Positions 8,982 through 17,874 of a stretch of DNA of 64,000 bases are shown here, one piece after another (positions within the stretch are counted from its first letter, which is position 1; each line of letters begins with the position of its first letter). Both the position numbers and the translations under genes were made by a program. The notes under the pieces were generated by a model that searched no databases, had not been told where the DNA came from, and worked only from the letters and a program-made list of their open reading frames with translations. The DNA comes from CAWAMD01 sp963783045 (GTDB taxonomy: Bacteria; Actinomycetota; Nitriliruptoria; Nitriliruptorales; Nitriliruptoraceae). Where the stretch lies: assembly GCA_963783045.1 (NCBI GenBank), contig CAWAMD010000005.1, positions 1,364,001 through 1,428,000 on the forward strand, written 5' to 3'.

Positions 8982-9923
8982 ATGCTCGCCTCGTTCCCGT
9001 CCCCGCCCGTCAACTCGTTCTACCTCGGCCCGCTCCAGATCCACTTCTACGGGGTGCTGATCGCCATCGGCGTGGCCCTCGCGTTCGTGGTGGCCCGCCG
9101 GCGTTTCGAGGCCATGGGCGGCGACGGCGACGTGCTCGAGCGCATCCTCATCTGGACGGTCATCGCCGGGTTCGTCGGGGCGCGTGCGGCCTACGTCAGC
9201 ACCCACTTCTACCGCTTCGACGGCCGCCCCTGGGCGGTGCTCTTCGTCTGGGAGGGCGGCCTCGCCTTCTTCGGCGGCCTCACGCTCGGCGCGATCACGG
9301 CCATCGGCCTCGCGCGACGGTGGGGGCTCGACGTGGCGAAGGTGGCCGACGCCGTCGTGGTGGGGATCCCCCTGGCACAGGCCATCGGACGGTGGGGGAA
9401 CTACTTCAACCAGGAGCTGTTCGGGACGCCCACGAACCTGCCCTGGGCGGTGCAGATCGACCCCGCGCACCGGCCCGAGCAGTTCGCGGGCTTCGCGACC
9501 TTCCACCCCACGTTCCTCTACGAGTCGCTGTACAACCTGCTGATCGTGGGGGTCCTGCTCTACATCGACCGCCGGCGTGACCTGCGCCGCGGGTCGCTGC
9601 TCGGCGTCTACGCGATCCTGTACGGGACCATGCGGTTCCTCGTCGAGCTGATCCGCACGGACACGACGTTCCGCTTCCTCGGCCTGAGCCGCAACGGCTG
9701 GGTGTCGCTGCTGCTCATCGTCGCGGCCGCCATCGGCCTGCGGTGGTGGGAGCGCCGCGGTGACACCACCGGGCCCGGGGACGCCGACCGCGACGGCGGC
9801 GAGGACGATGCCGACCCGCGCGAGGACGACCCGCGCGACGACGACCCGCGCGCGGACGCCCCGCAGGACGAGGACGCGTCGACGACTACGATGCCGTCGC
9901 CCGGGAGCGCACCGCCCGCATGA
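8982..9923 (+). CDS. lgt: Prolipoprotein diacylglyceryl transferase
   Basis: Lgt moves a diacylglyceryl group from phosphatidylglycerol to the lipobox Cys of prelipoproteins, the first step of lipoprotein maturation. 313 residues with about seven membrane segments. The family signature is seen as GRWGNYFNQELFG, preceded by VWEGGLAFFGG and followed by HPTFLYESLYN. The last ~45 residues form an extra-long acidic tail built from near-repeats of D-P-R-D/E-D-D, which is not part of the enzyme core. ATG 8982 is preferred (GGAG 6 bases upstream); ATG 8970 is the alternative. The next gene starts 10 bases downstream, so they probably share a transcript. Several lipoproteins in this window are its likely substrates. 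Confidence 0.95.
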   Translation: MLASFPSPPVNSFYLGPLQIHFYGVLIAIGVALAFVVARRRFEAMGGDGDVLERILIWTVIAGFVGARAAYVSTHFYRFDGRPWAVLFVWEGGLAFFGGLTLGAITAIGLARRWGLDVAKVADAVVVGIPLAQAIGRWGNYFNQELFGTPTNLPWAVQIDPAHRPEQFAGFATFHPTFLYESLYNLLIVGVLLYIDRRRDLRRGSLLGVYAILYGTMRFLVELIRTDTTFRFLGLSRNGWVSLLLIVAAAIGLRWWERRGDTTGPGDADRDGGEDDADPREDDPRDDDPRADAPQDEDASTTTMPSPGSAPPA

Positions 9924-9933
9924 GGAGCCAGCC

Positions 9934-10215
9934 GTGATCACCGCGTTCGTGCTCATCAACGTGGCGGTGGACGCCGTTCCCGAGGTGGCCGACACGATCG
10001 TCGACATCGACGGCGTGTCGGAGCTGTACTCGGTGACGGGCCGCTACGACCTCATCGCGAAGGTGAAGGTCCGCGCGAACGAGGATCTCGCCGAGGTCGT
10101 GACCGCCGGGATCGACAAGGTGCCCGGCATCGAGGACACCGAGACGGTCATCGCGTTCCGGACCTACTCCGAGCAGGCGCTCGACGCGGGGTTCGCGCTC
10201 GGCGACGACGCCTAG
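9934..10215 (+). CDS. Stand-alone Lrp/AsnC ligand-binding (RAM) domain protein
   Basis: 93 residues consisting only of the RAM effector domain of the Lrp/AsnC family: ITAFVLINV, GVSELYSVTGRYDLIAKVKV, VPGIEDTETVIAFRTYS. The helix-turn-helix half is absent and there is no room for it. Stand-alone RAM proteins form dimers or larger rings that bind amino acids or other small ligands; the ligand is unknown. The GTG start has AGGAG 6 bases upstream and lies 10 bases after the lgt stop. Confidence 0.85.
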   Translation: MITAFVLINVAVDAVPEVADTIVDIDGVSELYSVTGRYDLIAKVKVRANEDLAEVVTAGIDKVPGIEDTETVIAFRTYSEQALDAGFALGDDA

Positions 10216-10375
10216 CGGCCAGTCGCGTCCCGTCCGGTCGAACAGGGGCCACGTCCGAGGTGTCCGGCTCGCCCCTACCCGCGCGGTCGGCAGGCCCCAT
10301 TCGGCCAGGGCAGACGCCGTCACCGTCGGTTTCCCTCCTCGTTGTGCACGGCGGACGACCGAGGAGAAGACAGCC

Positions 10376-10789
10376 GTGAGAACCATCCGCGCGAAGTGCC
10401 CGTCGTGTACGCAGGAGGTCGACCTTCGACCGACCGACATCACCCTGCACCTCACGCCTCCCGAGACCAACGTCATCGGCTGGTCCGCCGAGGACCCGGG
10501 CAGCAGCTACGCGTTCGGATGCCCGGTCTGTGGCGACCTCGCCGTGAAGCCCGCCGGCCCCCGCGTGATCGAGCTCCTCATCGAGGGAGGCGTCGAGGTC
10601 TCCACCGAGGACACCGCACCGTGGCAGGGACATCGCGCCTCGGTCGCGGACGACCGCCCGCCGCACCCGGAGTCGCCGCCGGCCGGCGCCCCGCTGACCT
10701 ACGACGACCTGCTCGACCTGCACCTGCTCCTCGAGGAGGACAGCTGGTACGAGCAGCTGCTCACCCAGACGTTCCTCGGGCGGTCCTGA
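10376..10789 (+). CDS. Hypothetical Zn-ribbon protein
   Basis: 137 residues, no recognised family. The N-terminus has two CxxC pairs (CPSC near residue 8 and CPVC near residue 50) that probably form one zinc ribbon. The C-terminal third (TYDDLLDLHLLLEEDSWYEQLL) is acidic and helical. A GTG start is preceded by GAGGAG. No signal or membrane segment is present. The sequence resembles the many small actinobacterial Zn-ribbon proteins of unknown role; I can offer no function. Its stop codon lies in the loop of a hairpin shared with the convergent S1 gene. Confidence 0.7.
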   Translation: MRTIRAKCPSCTQEVDLRPTDITLHLTPPETNVIGWSAEDPGSSYAFGCPVCGDLAVKPAGPRVIELLIEGGVEVSTEDTAPWQGHRASVADDRPPHPESPPAGAPLTYDDLLDLHLLLEEDSWYEQLLTQTFLGRS

Positions 10790-10800
10790 GCCGCCCGAGG
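10774..10800. terminator. Bidirectional hairpin terminator
   Basis: A perfect 10-bp stem CCTCGGGCGG/CCGCCCGAGG with a 7-base loop. The TGA stop of the + strand Zn-ribbon gene is inside the loop. It lies between two convergent genes, which fits a shared terminator. There is no U-tract, as is common for actinobacterial terminators. Confidence 0.7.
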
Positions 10801-10813
10801 CCGCGGGTCGGTC

Positions 10814-11287
10814 TCAGCGGTCGCGGCCGAGCCGCGAACGGCGCTGGCGACGGATCTCGCCCTGGATCGACTGGGAGCCGTGCATGAACTTGCGCAGGCG
10901 CCGGTCGAAGTCCTTGTCGATGGTGCTGCGACGCGGCCGCTCGAGCTCCGCTTCCTCTTCCCAGTCGGGGTCGGCCTGCTTCATGGAGAGGCCGACCTTG
11001 CCGTCGTCGCCGATCGAGAGCACCTTCACCTCGACCGGCTGACCCTCGCCGACGTGGGCGTAGATGTTGTCGACGAAGCCGGCCGCCACCTCGGAGATGT
11101 GGACGAGTCCGGTGACCGTCCCCTCCGGACCCGACGGTACGTCGACGAAGGCGCCGAAGTCCGTCAGACGGACGACCGTGCCGGTGACGACATCGCCGGC
11201 ACGCAACGGCCGGTCGAGCGTGGCCGGCGCCGACGGGGCCGCCACCTGCTCGTCTGCAACTTGCTCCTCGGGGACCTGGTCGGACAC
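10814..11287 (-). CDS. S1 RNA-binding domain protein
   Basis: 157 residues. One S1 domain covers about residues 28-105: LRAGDVVTGTVVRLTDFGAFVDV, then GLVHISEVA, then KVLSIGDDGKVGLSMKQ, which are the usual S1 beta-strand landmarks. The tail is basic (RRQRRSRLGRDR) and could bind RNA. Similar short S1 proteins bind ribosomes or mRNA in Gram-positives; the precise role is unassigned. The start is GTG at 11287 with AGAGGT about 9 bases upstream. Upstream on its own strand lies a triple direct repeat (11320-11357) that may be a control site. Confidence 0.82.
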   Translation of the reverse strand: MSDQVPEEQVADEQVAAPSAPATLDRPLRAGDVVTGTVVRLTDFGAFVDVPSGPEGTVTGLVHISEVAAGFVDNIYAHVGEGQPVEVKVLSIGDDGKVGLSMKQADPDWEEEAELERPRRSTIDKDFDRRLRKFMHGSQSIQGEIRRQRRSRLGRDR

Positions 11288-11319
11288 CGCTGCATGACCT
11301 CTTGCTCACGGAGCGCAGC

Positions 11320-11357
11320 ACAGCACGGATCGTGACAGCACGATATGACAGCACGAT
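11320..11357. repeat. Three direct repeats upstream of the S1-domain gene
   Basis: ACAGCACGGAT at 11320-11330, ACAGCACGAT at 11335-11344 and ACAGCACGAT at 11348-11357, with start-to-start spacings of 15 and 13 bases. They lie 33-70 bases upstream of the GTG at 11287, where a promoter or operator would be expected. Such spacing could suit a regulator binding successive faces of the helix; this is inference only. Confidence 0.55.
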
Positions 11358-11385
11358 GTGCCCGGGCCGGGCTCCTGGTTGTGTC

Positions 11386-11406
11386 CCTCAGGCGTGGCGC
11401 CTGAGG
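11386..11406 (-). terminator. Hairpin terminator after the 7TM-HD gene
   Basis: A perfect 9-bp stem CCTCAGGCG/CGCCTGAGG with a 3-base loop. It starts 49 bases downstream of the stop of the 7TM-HD phosphodiesterase gene on the minus strand. Confidence 0.6.
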
Positions 11407-11455
11407 TGGATGTCGGCGCCAGCTTCCCCCGGCGCCGCATCATGAAGGTATCACC

Positions 11456-13619
11456 TCACGAGGTACGCACACGCTCGGGCTCGACGGACTCGCCCTGCGG
11501 GTACGCGATGCGCGGGTGGTAGATCCCGACGAGCGCCTCGACGATGGACGCCTTGACCTCGTTCATCTCGGCGAAGGTGAGGTCGGCCTCCTCGAACTGG
11601 CCGTCGTCGACCCGGTCCTGGATGAGCCGGTCGACGACGTCCTCGATCTCGGTGCGCGGCAGCGTGCCCCGCTCCATCGCCATGGAGCGGGTCGTCGCCT
11701 CGCAGCAGTCGGCCATGAGGAGCACGGCCGCCTCCTTGCCGCGCGGCTTCGTGCCCTTGTAGCGGTAGTGCGACTCGTCGACGTGCCCGCCGTCGTCCTT
11801 CGCCCGCTCGACCGCCTTGCGGTAGAAGTAGGTCACGAGCATCGTGCCGTGGTGCGAGCCGATGCAGGCGACGACCTCGGGAGGCAGCCGGTACTCGCGG
11901 GCCATCTCCACGCCGTCGACGACATGGTTCTGGATGATGACGGCGGAGACCTCCGGCTCGATGTCGTCGTGCGGGTTCGGGATTCCCTGCTGGTTCTCGA
12001 TGAAGAAGTGGGGCTGTCGGACCTTGCCGATGTCGTGGTACAGCGATGCCACGCTGCCGAGCAGCGCGTTCGCGCCGATCCGGCGACATGCCCGCTCGAC
12101 GAGCGCTGCGACCATGACCGAGTGGTTGTAGCTGCCGAGCGCCTTCTGCTCGAGCTCACGCAGCAGCGGATGGTTGCGGTCCGCGAGATCGAGCAGCGCG
12201 GTCACGGTGGGCAGCCGGAACAGGGTCTCGACGAACGGCAGCGCGCCCTGGACGATCATCGCCGTCACCGCCCCGTTGACCGCCGCAGCGCCGGCCGCCA
12301 GCAGGAGGTCGTCGCGCGGCCCGAAGACCGCGACGGCCACGACCGCGAGCACCGGGTAGGCCAGCCCCGCCCGCAGCGTCGCGGAGCGCAGGTCGCCCCG
12401 AGACGCCATCTCGGTCACGAGCGGGACGCTGATCAGCACGGCGGCCGCCGCGAACACGGTCACGGCCATGGACTGCGGCGAGAGCAGCAGCACGATGACG
12501 ACCGCCGGCAGCATCGTCGCGATCCCGACGACCGGCGCGACGAGGATGGCGGAGAGCATCGCCAGGGCCCCCGCGGGCACGGCGAACCACCACCCGGAGC
12601 TGGCCGTGTCCGTCACGAACCGCACGGCGACCACGATCAGCGCGTAGGCGAAGACGAGGCTCGCGAGCAGCAACGCCTTGCGCCCCGAGCGCCACACCTT
12701 CGGCTGCATCCGACGCAGGTAGATCAGCCCGACGAGCACGACCAGCGCCATGGCCCCGAAGGCCCGCACGACGGCGATGCGCGGGTCGGTCCCGACCATG
12801 CCGGCCTGCTCGAGGGCCTGGAGCTCGGCAGGATCGACAACGTCGCCCTCGCGGACGATGGGCTCGCCGCGCTGCCAGGTGCGCACCACGTCGCCGACCT
12901 CAGACGCCGCACGCTCACGGGCCGCCCTCGTCGCATCCGGATCGACCTTGACCGTGGGCCTCATGATCGAGCGCACCAGCGGTGCAACCACCGAATCCCC
13001 GAACGTCGTCGGGGAAGCTGCGCAGCGCGAGCTCGACGCGCAGCTGCTGGTTGACGGTCTCCTCGATGTCGTCGGCCGTGATGCGCTGCCGGGCGAGCTG
13101 CTGGGCGATGGAGACGGTCTCGGACTCGACACGGGCGAGCTCGGTCGAGGACAGGCCGACGAGCGCCTCGAGCCCGGCGTCGGACAGCTCGGGCACACGG
13201 GTGCGAAGCGCACGAACCTGCGCCTGGGTGCCCGGCACCGTCGGCGACGCGGCCGCCGTCGGCGGGCCCGACCCGGCGGGCTGCTGCCGGCTGGCGGCCG
13301 ACACCGGTTCGCGCACGGAACGCACGTCGGCGAACACGTCACGTACCGCCGACACGATCTCGGCCTGCGCGGCGTCGTCGAACACCTCGACCGGGGACAC
13401 CGACTCGGCCGCGGTCTTCCGGGCCTTCTCCGTGGCATCCGCGTCGATGATCCGGATCCGCTGGTCGGCGATGACGGTGCGCGGCGAGGGCTCGCCCTCC
13501 CGGATCAGCGCGTCACCCGTGAAGCTGCCCAGCGCGACGAGGAACGGCACACCCACGACGACGATGAGGACGGCGGCGACGCGCTGAAGCCACACACGGT
13601 GGGTTCGCGTCAGGGCCAC
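11456..13619 (-). CDS. 7TM-HD family phosphodiesterase (PgpH/YqfF-like), one apparent frameshift
   Basis: If the frame is restored the product is about 720 residues. The N-terminus has one membrane anchor (VAAVLIVVVGVPFLVALGSF). An extracytoplasmic 7TMR-HDED domain follows, ending in RGEPIVREGDVVDPAELQALEQAG. About seven membrane helices come next, then a C-terminal HD domain with LYHDIGKVRQPHFF and GSHHGTM metal ligands. Listeria PgpH, the best-known relative, degrades c-di-AMP; the same role is inferred. Residues up to about 205 (RVELALRSFPDD) are read in one frame and the rest (FGDSVVAPLVRSIM) in another; the switch is at or just upstream of 13004 and needs one base fewer. Neither frame has a stop near the junction. 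The GTG start at 13619 has GGAG upstream. Confidence 0.85.
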
Positions 13620-13758
13620 GGATGCGGGCTCCGGGTGCGGGGACGTGGGTCTCGACAGCTGACGTGATCACCACAGTGTGACGCGTCGCCGCCCAGATCG
13701 CAGCGAACCTTCGGTCGGAGATGCGGGCCGGCGCCCCGGCAGCTCCGCCCGGCCGAGG

Positions 13759-14517
13759 TCACGGGGTGGCGCTCGCGGCCGGCGACGGCTCGGTCCCGGC
13801 GGGGCTGGACGTGTCGGACGGCGCCGTGGTCGTCGCGCCGGTCGGCGGCGCGACGGGCGTCGGCGGGACGACCGAGGCGGTCTCGGGGTCCCAGTGGCCG
13901 TAGCGGTCGGCGACCACCACGTCGGCCTGCTTGACCTGCTCGATGAGCCAGGCCTCCACGGGCCCCGGCGACGCGCCCGGCGAGGGGGCGGGGGCCGGTG
14001 CCGGGCTCGCGCTGCCGGTCAGCTTCTCGCGCACCTTGTCCAGGGCGGCGATCCCGGTGAGCTCCTGCGCGAGCTGCTCGTCGGTCAGGCCGGCCTGGTC
14101 GATCTGGCTCTTGAACTGCTCCTCGCCCCCGGCCTGCTGGGTCAGCTCGCTGCGCTTCGCCTCAACGTCCTGCTGGGACACGTCGAGCCCCATGTCCTTC
14201 GCGGACTGGATGACGATCTCGTTGACGATCATCTGCGACAGCAGCCGCGCCTCGAGCTGCGTCTTGATCTGGTCGCCCTGGTCGCCGTCCAGCATCTGCT
14301 TGACCTGCGCGTTGCCTTCCTTCGCGGCCTGCAGCAGGTCGTCGAGGCGTGCCGTCGTGATCTCCTGGTCGCCGACGCGCGCCGCGACGCTGTCGGGCAG
14401 GTCGGCGCCGCTGGCCGGCGACGCGGTGCCCGCGCCCTCGTCCGAGCCGCCGCCGCTACATGCCGCGAGGAGGAGCAGGAGGGCGAGCAGCAGTCCGAGG
14501 AACCGTCTGGTGTGCAT
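13759..14517 (-). CDS. SurA N-terminal domain lipoprotein (putative extracytoplasmic chaperone)
   Basis: 252 residues. A lipoprotein signal ends LLLLLAAC with Cys as the lipid site. Next comes a helical SurA/PrsA-like N-domain: VAARVGDQEITTARLDDLL, then LLSQMIVNEIVIQSAKDMGL, then a Q/E-rich helical part. No peptidyl-prolyl isomerase (parvulin) domain follows; the C-terminus is a Pro/Ala/Thr-rich tail. By family it should bind unfolded exported proteins. The ATG at 14517 opens the signal peptide; a longer open frame from 14649 is not supported. It lies downstream of metX on the same strand. Confidence 0.82.
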   Translation of the reverse strand: MHTRRFLGLLLALLLLLAACSGGGSDEGAGTASPASGADLPDSVAARVGDQEITTARLDDLLQAAKEGNAQVKQMLDGDQGDQIKTQLEARLLSQMIVNEIVIQSAKDMGLDVSQQDVEAKRSELTQQAGGEEQFKSQIDQAGLTDEQLAQELTGIAALDKVREKLTGSASPAPAPAPSPGASPGPVEAWLIEQVKQADVVVADRYGHWDPETASVVPPTPVAPPTGATTTAPSDTSSPAGTEPSPAASATP

Positions 14518-14623
14518 GGGAAGGCCTTGGGCAGAGAAGGGGGCGGTGGAGACGGAAGCGGGTGCGCAGGGTGGCGCGTGGCGAGCCGAAATGCCAATGC
14601 AGGCGCGTCGGTCGCCGCGGCGG

Positions 14624-15787
14624 TCACCGTGCCGGGGGCACCTCGGCATCGCCGTAGAGTGCCGTGCGCACGGCCGGCGTGAGCGCGTCGGTCTCGATGA
14701 GGAAGCCGTCGTGGCCGTAGGCGGACGGCACCGTCACCACCTCCCCGGCGGTGGCGACGAGCTCGGCGATCTCGTGCTGGAGGTAGGGCGGGTAGAGGCG
14801 GTCGGAGTCGACGGCGATGACGGTCGTCGGGCTGGTGATCCGCGCGAGCGCGGCCGCGCTCCCGCCCCGGCCGCGGCCCACGTCGTGGTGGGTCATCGCG
14901 TCGGTCAGCCGGATGTAGGTGTTCGCGTCGAACCGCCGGGCGAGCTTGCGGGCGTGGTGCTCGAGGTAGGACTCGATCGCGTACCGGCCGCCCCGGCGCG
15001 GGTCCTCGTCGCCCTGGGGCAGCCGGCCGAAACGGTGGCGGACCTCGTCCTCGGTGCGGTAGCTCAGATGCCCGACCCGGCGCGCGAGCCCGAGCCCGCG
15101 GTGGGGCCCCTCGCCGGGCGCCGCCTCGTAGTAGTCCCCACCGCAGAACCGTGGGTCGAGCTCGATGGCGCGGACCTGGGTCGACTGGAGCGCGATCTGC
15201 TCGGCCGAGGCCGCCGCTCCCGTCGCGATCGGGATCCCGTGCGCCACCCGCTCGGGCGCCATGATGAGCCACTCGAGGACCTGCATGCCGCCCATGGAAC
15301 CGCCGATCACCCCCGCCCAGCGGTCGATGCCGAGCGCGTCGGAGAAGGCGATCTCGACCCGGACGAGGTCACGGATCGTCACCGTCGGGAAGCGGCTGCC
15401 GTAGGGCCGCCCGTCGGGCGCGGTGGAGGCCGGCCCCGTCGTGCCCTGACAGCCGCCGAGCACGTTCGGGCACACGACGAAGGATCGTTCCGGGTCGAGC
15501 CCGCGGCCCGGCCCGACGAGCCCGTCCCACCATCCGGGCGTGGGGTGGCCGTCGCCGGGGGGTCCGGCGACGTGGCTGTCGCCGGTCAACGCGTGGCACA
15601 CGAGGACCGCGTTCGTGCGGCTCTCGTCGGGGGTGCCCCACGTCTCGTAGGCGACGGTGACCGGCCCGATCTCGCCGCCGAGCTCGAGCTGCAGCGGGGC
15701 GTGGTCGAACAGCGTCACGAAGCGCCGACGCCCCGGCGGCATGCCGGGACGCCAGGCGCCGGTGGCGGGGAGCGCGTCGCTGGCCAC
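14624..15787 (-). CDS. metX: Homoserine O-acetyltransferase
   Basis: 387 residues, alpha/beta-hydrolase fold. It acetylates homoserine with acetyl-CoA, committing it to methionine. Seen: the nucleophile elbow GGSMGGMQ, the substrate loop NVLGGCQGTTGP, the acid VDSDRLYPP and the His in YGHDGFL. The order and spacing match the MetX family (usual length 370-390). The GTG start follows the sulfhydrylase stop by 2 bases and has no good ribosome site of its own, so translation is probably coupled. The pair gives acetylhomoserine and then homocysteine. Confidence 0.94.
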   Translation of the reverse strand: MASDALPATGAWRPGMPPGRRRFVTLFDHAPLQLELGGEIGPVTVAYETWGTPDESRTNAVLVCHALTGDSHVAGPPGDGHPTPGWWDGLVGPGRGLDPERSFVVCPNVLGGCQGTTGPASTAPDGRPYGSRFPTVTIRDLVRVEIAFSDALGIDRWAGVIGGSMGGMQVLEWLIMAPERVAHGIPIATGAAASAEQIALQSTQVRAIELDPRFCGGDYYEAAPGEGPHRGLGLARRVGHLSYRTEDEVRHRFGRLPQGDEDPRRGGRYAIESYLEHHARKLARRFDANTYIRLTDAMTHHDVGRGRGGSAAALARITSPTTVIAVDSDRLYPPYLQHEIAELVATAGEVVTVPSAYGHDGFLIETDALTPAVRTALYGDAEVPPAR

Positions 15788-15789
15788 GG

Positions 15790-17085
15790 TCAGCGGGCGG
15801 CGGCGAAGCCCTGCTCGAGGTCGGCGATGATGTCGTCGACCGTCTCGATGCCGATCGACAGCCGGACCAGCTCGGGCTGGACGCCGGCCGCACGCTGCTC
15901 GTCGGGGCTCAGCTGGGCGTGCGTCGTCGTGGCCGGGTGGATGACGAGGCTGCGGGCGTCACCGACGTTCGCGAGGTGGCTGAAGAGCTCGAGCGACTCG
16001 ACGAACCGCTTGCCGGCGTCGACGCCGCCTTCGATCCCGAACGACAGGATCGCGCCGGCACCCTTCGGTAGGTACTTGCGACGCAGCTCGGCGTAGGGGC
16101 TGTCGTCCAGGCCCGGGTAGGCGACCCAGGTCACGTCGTCGCGGCCGGCGAGGAACGCGGCCACGGCCTCGGCGTTGCTCACGTGCCGCTCCATCCGCAG
16201 GCTGAGCGTCTCGAGGCCCTGCAGGAGCAGGAACGCGTTGAACGGCGAGATCGCCGGTCCGAGGTCACGCAGCAGCTGCACCCGGGCCTTGGCGATGTAG
16301 GCGCCGGGGCCGAGCGCGTCCCAGTACACGAGGTCGTTGTAGGACGGGTCCGGGGTGGTGAAGCCCGGGAAGCGGTCGGCGTCGGAGAACGCGAAGCTCC
16401 CGCCGTCGATGATGACGCCGCCGATGGTGGTGCCGTGGCCACCGATGAACTTCGTGGCCGAGTGGAGCACCACGTCGGCGCCCCACTCGAGCGGGCGGAG
16501 CAGGTACGGCGTGGCGAGCGTGTTGTCGACGATGAGGGGCGCGCCGGCCTCGTGGGCCACCTGTGCGATCCCCTCGATGTCGAGCACGTCGCCGCGCGGG
16601 TTGCCGATCGACTCGCCGTAGAAGGCGATCGTCGCGTCCGTCGCGAGCTCGCGCCACTCGTCGAGGTCGGTCGGGTTCTCGACGAACGACACCTGCACAC
16701 CGAGACGCGGCAGGGTGTAGTGCAGCAGGTTGTAGGTCCCGCCGTACAGCGAGGACGACGCGACGACGTGGCCGCCACCCTCGGGGCCGACGAGGTTCAG
16801 CAACGCCAGCGTCTCGGCGGACTGGCCACTCGCCACCGCGAGCGCGCCGACGCCGCCCTCGAGGTCGGCCATGCGGGCCTCGAACACGCCCTGGGTCGGG
16901 TTCATGATCCGCGTGTAGATGTTGCCCTCCTCGGCGAGGGCGAACAGGTCTGCGGCGTGCTGGGTGTCCCGGAAGGCGTAGCTCGTCGTCTGGTAGATCG
17001 GCACGGCGCGGGCCCCGGTCACGGGATCCGGCTCGGCACCGCTGTGGACCTGTCGGGACTCGAAGCCCCAGTTCTCGTTCGACAC
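15790..17085 (-). CDS. O-acetylhomoserine aminocarboxypropyltransferase (sulfhydrylase)
   Basis: 431 residues, PLP enzyme of the Cys/Met metabolism family. It makes homocysteine from O-acetylhomoserine and sulfide. Landmarks are RIMNPTQGVFEARMADLEGG, ASGQSAETLA, SSLYGGTYNLL, VDNTLATPYLLRP and the PLP-lysine motif HSATKFIGGHGT. The long insert around YWDALGPGAYI is typical of this subgroup, which is usually 430 residues and longer than MetB/MetC. The GTG start has AGGAGGAG well placed. It heads the operon with metX, and the upstream region is divergent from an M50 protease. Confidence 0.94.
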   Translation of the reverse strand: MSNENWGFESRQVHSGAEPDPVTGARAVPIYQTTSYAFRDTQHAADLFALAEEGNIYTRIMNPTQGVFEARMADLEGGVGALAVASGQSAETLALLNLVGPEGGGHVVASSSLYGGTYNLLHYTLPRLGVQVSFVENPTDLDEWRELATDATIAFYGESIGNPRGDVLDIEGIAQVAHEAGAPLIVDNTLATPYLLRPLEWGADVVLHSATKFIGGHGTTIGGVIIDGGSFAFSDADRFPGFTTPDPSYNDLVYWDALGPGAYIAKARVQLLRDLGPAISPFNAFLLLQGLETLSLRMERHVSNAEAVAAFLAGRDDVTWVAYPGLDDSPYAELRRKYLPKGAGAILSFGIEGGVDAGKRFVESLELFSHLANVGDARSLVIHPATTTHAQLSPDEQRAAGVQPELVRLSIGIETVDDIIADLEQGFAAAR

Positions 17086-17099
17086 GTGGTCTCCTCCTC

Positions 17100-17136
17100 G
17101 CGGGTCTGCCCTGGCGGGCTGGACTGGGCGGGTCTG
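17100..17136. repeat. Direct repeat in the leader of the methionine operon
   Basis: The 9-mer GCGGGTCTG (CAGACCCGC on the operon strand) occurs at 17100-17108 and 17128-17136, 28 bases apart, just upstream of the sulfhydrylase start. It may be a repressor site or chance in GC-rich DNA. I looked for SAM riboswitch core elements here and did not find them. Confidence 0.3.
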
Positions 17137-17244
17137 TCGTCCCGAGGCTAGGAAGCGCACCGTCGCATCACGAGAGCCGCGGGGCAAACGCAGCAAACAT
17201 GCACGGGTGCGGGCGCGGCGCCGGCGGCCCGTACCATCGGCGTC

Positions 17245-17874
17245 GTGAACCTCACCAACATCCTCTACGTGCTCGCCGCGCTCGTGCCGTCCGTGATCCT
17301 CCACGAGGTCATGCACGGCGTCGTCGCGCTGCACTACGGCGACGACACGGCGAAGCGGGCCGGTCGGCTGACCCTCAACCCGATCCCCCACATCGATCCG
17401 ATCGGCACGATCGTGCTGCCGACGATCCTGGCGCTGTCGGGGCTCGGGGCGTTCGGCTGGGCCAAGCCCGTGCCGGTGCGGATCGACCGGCTGCGGGACC
17501 CGCGCAACCACGGGCTGCTCGTCAGCCTGGCCGGCCCCGCAACGAACATCGTGCTCGCGGTGGTCGCGGCCATCGTGATGCGGGTGGCGCTGCCCGGCGC
17601 CGTGAGCGGCACCGTGCTCGACACGGTCCCGGCCCGTCTGCTGACCACCTTCGGGATCATCAACGTGATCCTCGCCGCGTTCAACCTCATCCCGCTCCCG
17701 CCGCTGGACGGCTCGGCCGTGGTCGAGCGGCTGCTGCCCCAGCGCCTGCTCGGCGGCTGGCACCAGCTGCGTCGCTACTCGATGCCGGCCGTGCTGATCG
17801 TCGTCCTCGTGTTCCCGTCCGTGCTCAACGGGCTGTTCACGCGGGCGCTGCACCTCTGGGCGCGGCTGCTCTGA
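17245..17874 (+). CDS. Site-2 protease family membrane metalloprotease (M50)
   Basis: 209 residues with about five membrane segments. It is an intramembrane metalloprotease of the short M50 class. Zinc ligands are HEVMH at residues about 20-24 and the third ligand region FNLIPLPPLDGS near residue 150. GRLTLNPIPHIDPIGT is the usual membrane-loop motif of this subgroup. The target is unknown. GTG 17245 is the start, divergent from the methionine operon. The 3' end overlaps the convergent histidine kinase by 38 bases. Confidence 0.88.
   Translation: MNLTNILYVLAALVPSVILHEVMHGVVALHYGDDTAKRAGRLTLNPIPHIDPIGTIVLPTILALSGLGAFGWAKPVPVRIDRLRDPRNHGLLVSLAGPATNIVLAVVAAIVMRVALPGAVSGTVLDTVPARLLTTFGIINVILAAFNLIPLPPLDGSAVVERLLPQRLLGGWHQLRRYSMPAVLIVVLVFPSVLNGLFTRALHLWARLL

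Noticed and set aside
5823..10007. A single minus-strand open frame of 1394 codons.
   Set aside because: Only the last 530 codons hold ABC motifs; the rest is antisense to lgt and out of frame with the T component and ATL genes, a GC-rich artefact.
17086..17244. Possible SAM riboswitch before the methionine operon.
   Set aside because: The conserved core (such as GGCAACC-type joins) and the expected paired stems were not found; only short direct repeats are present.
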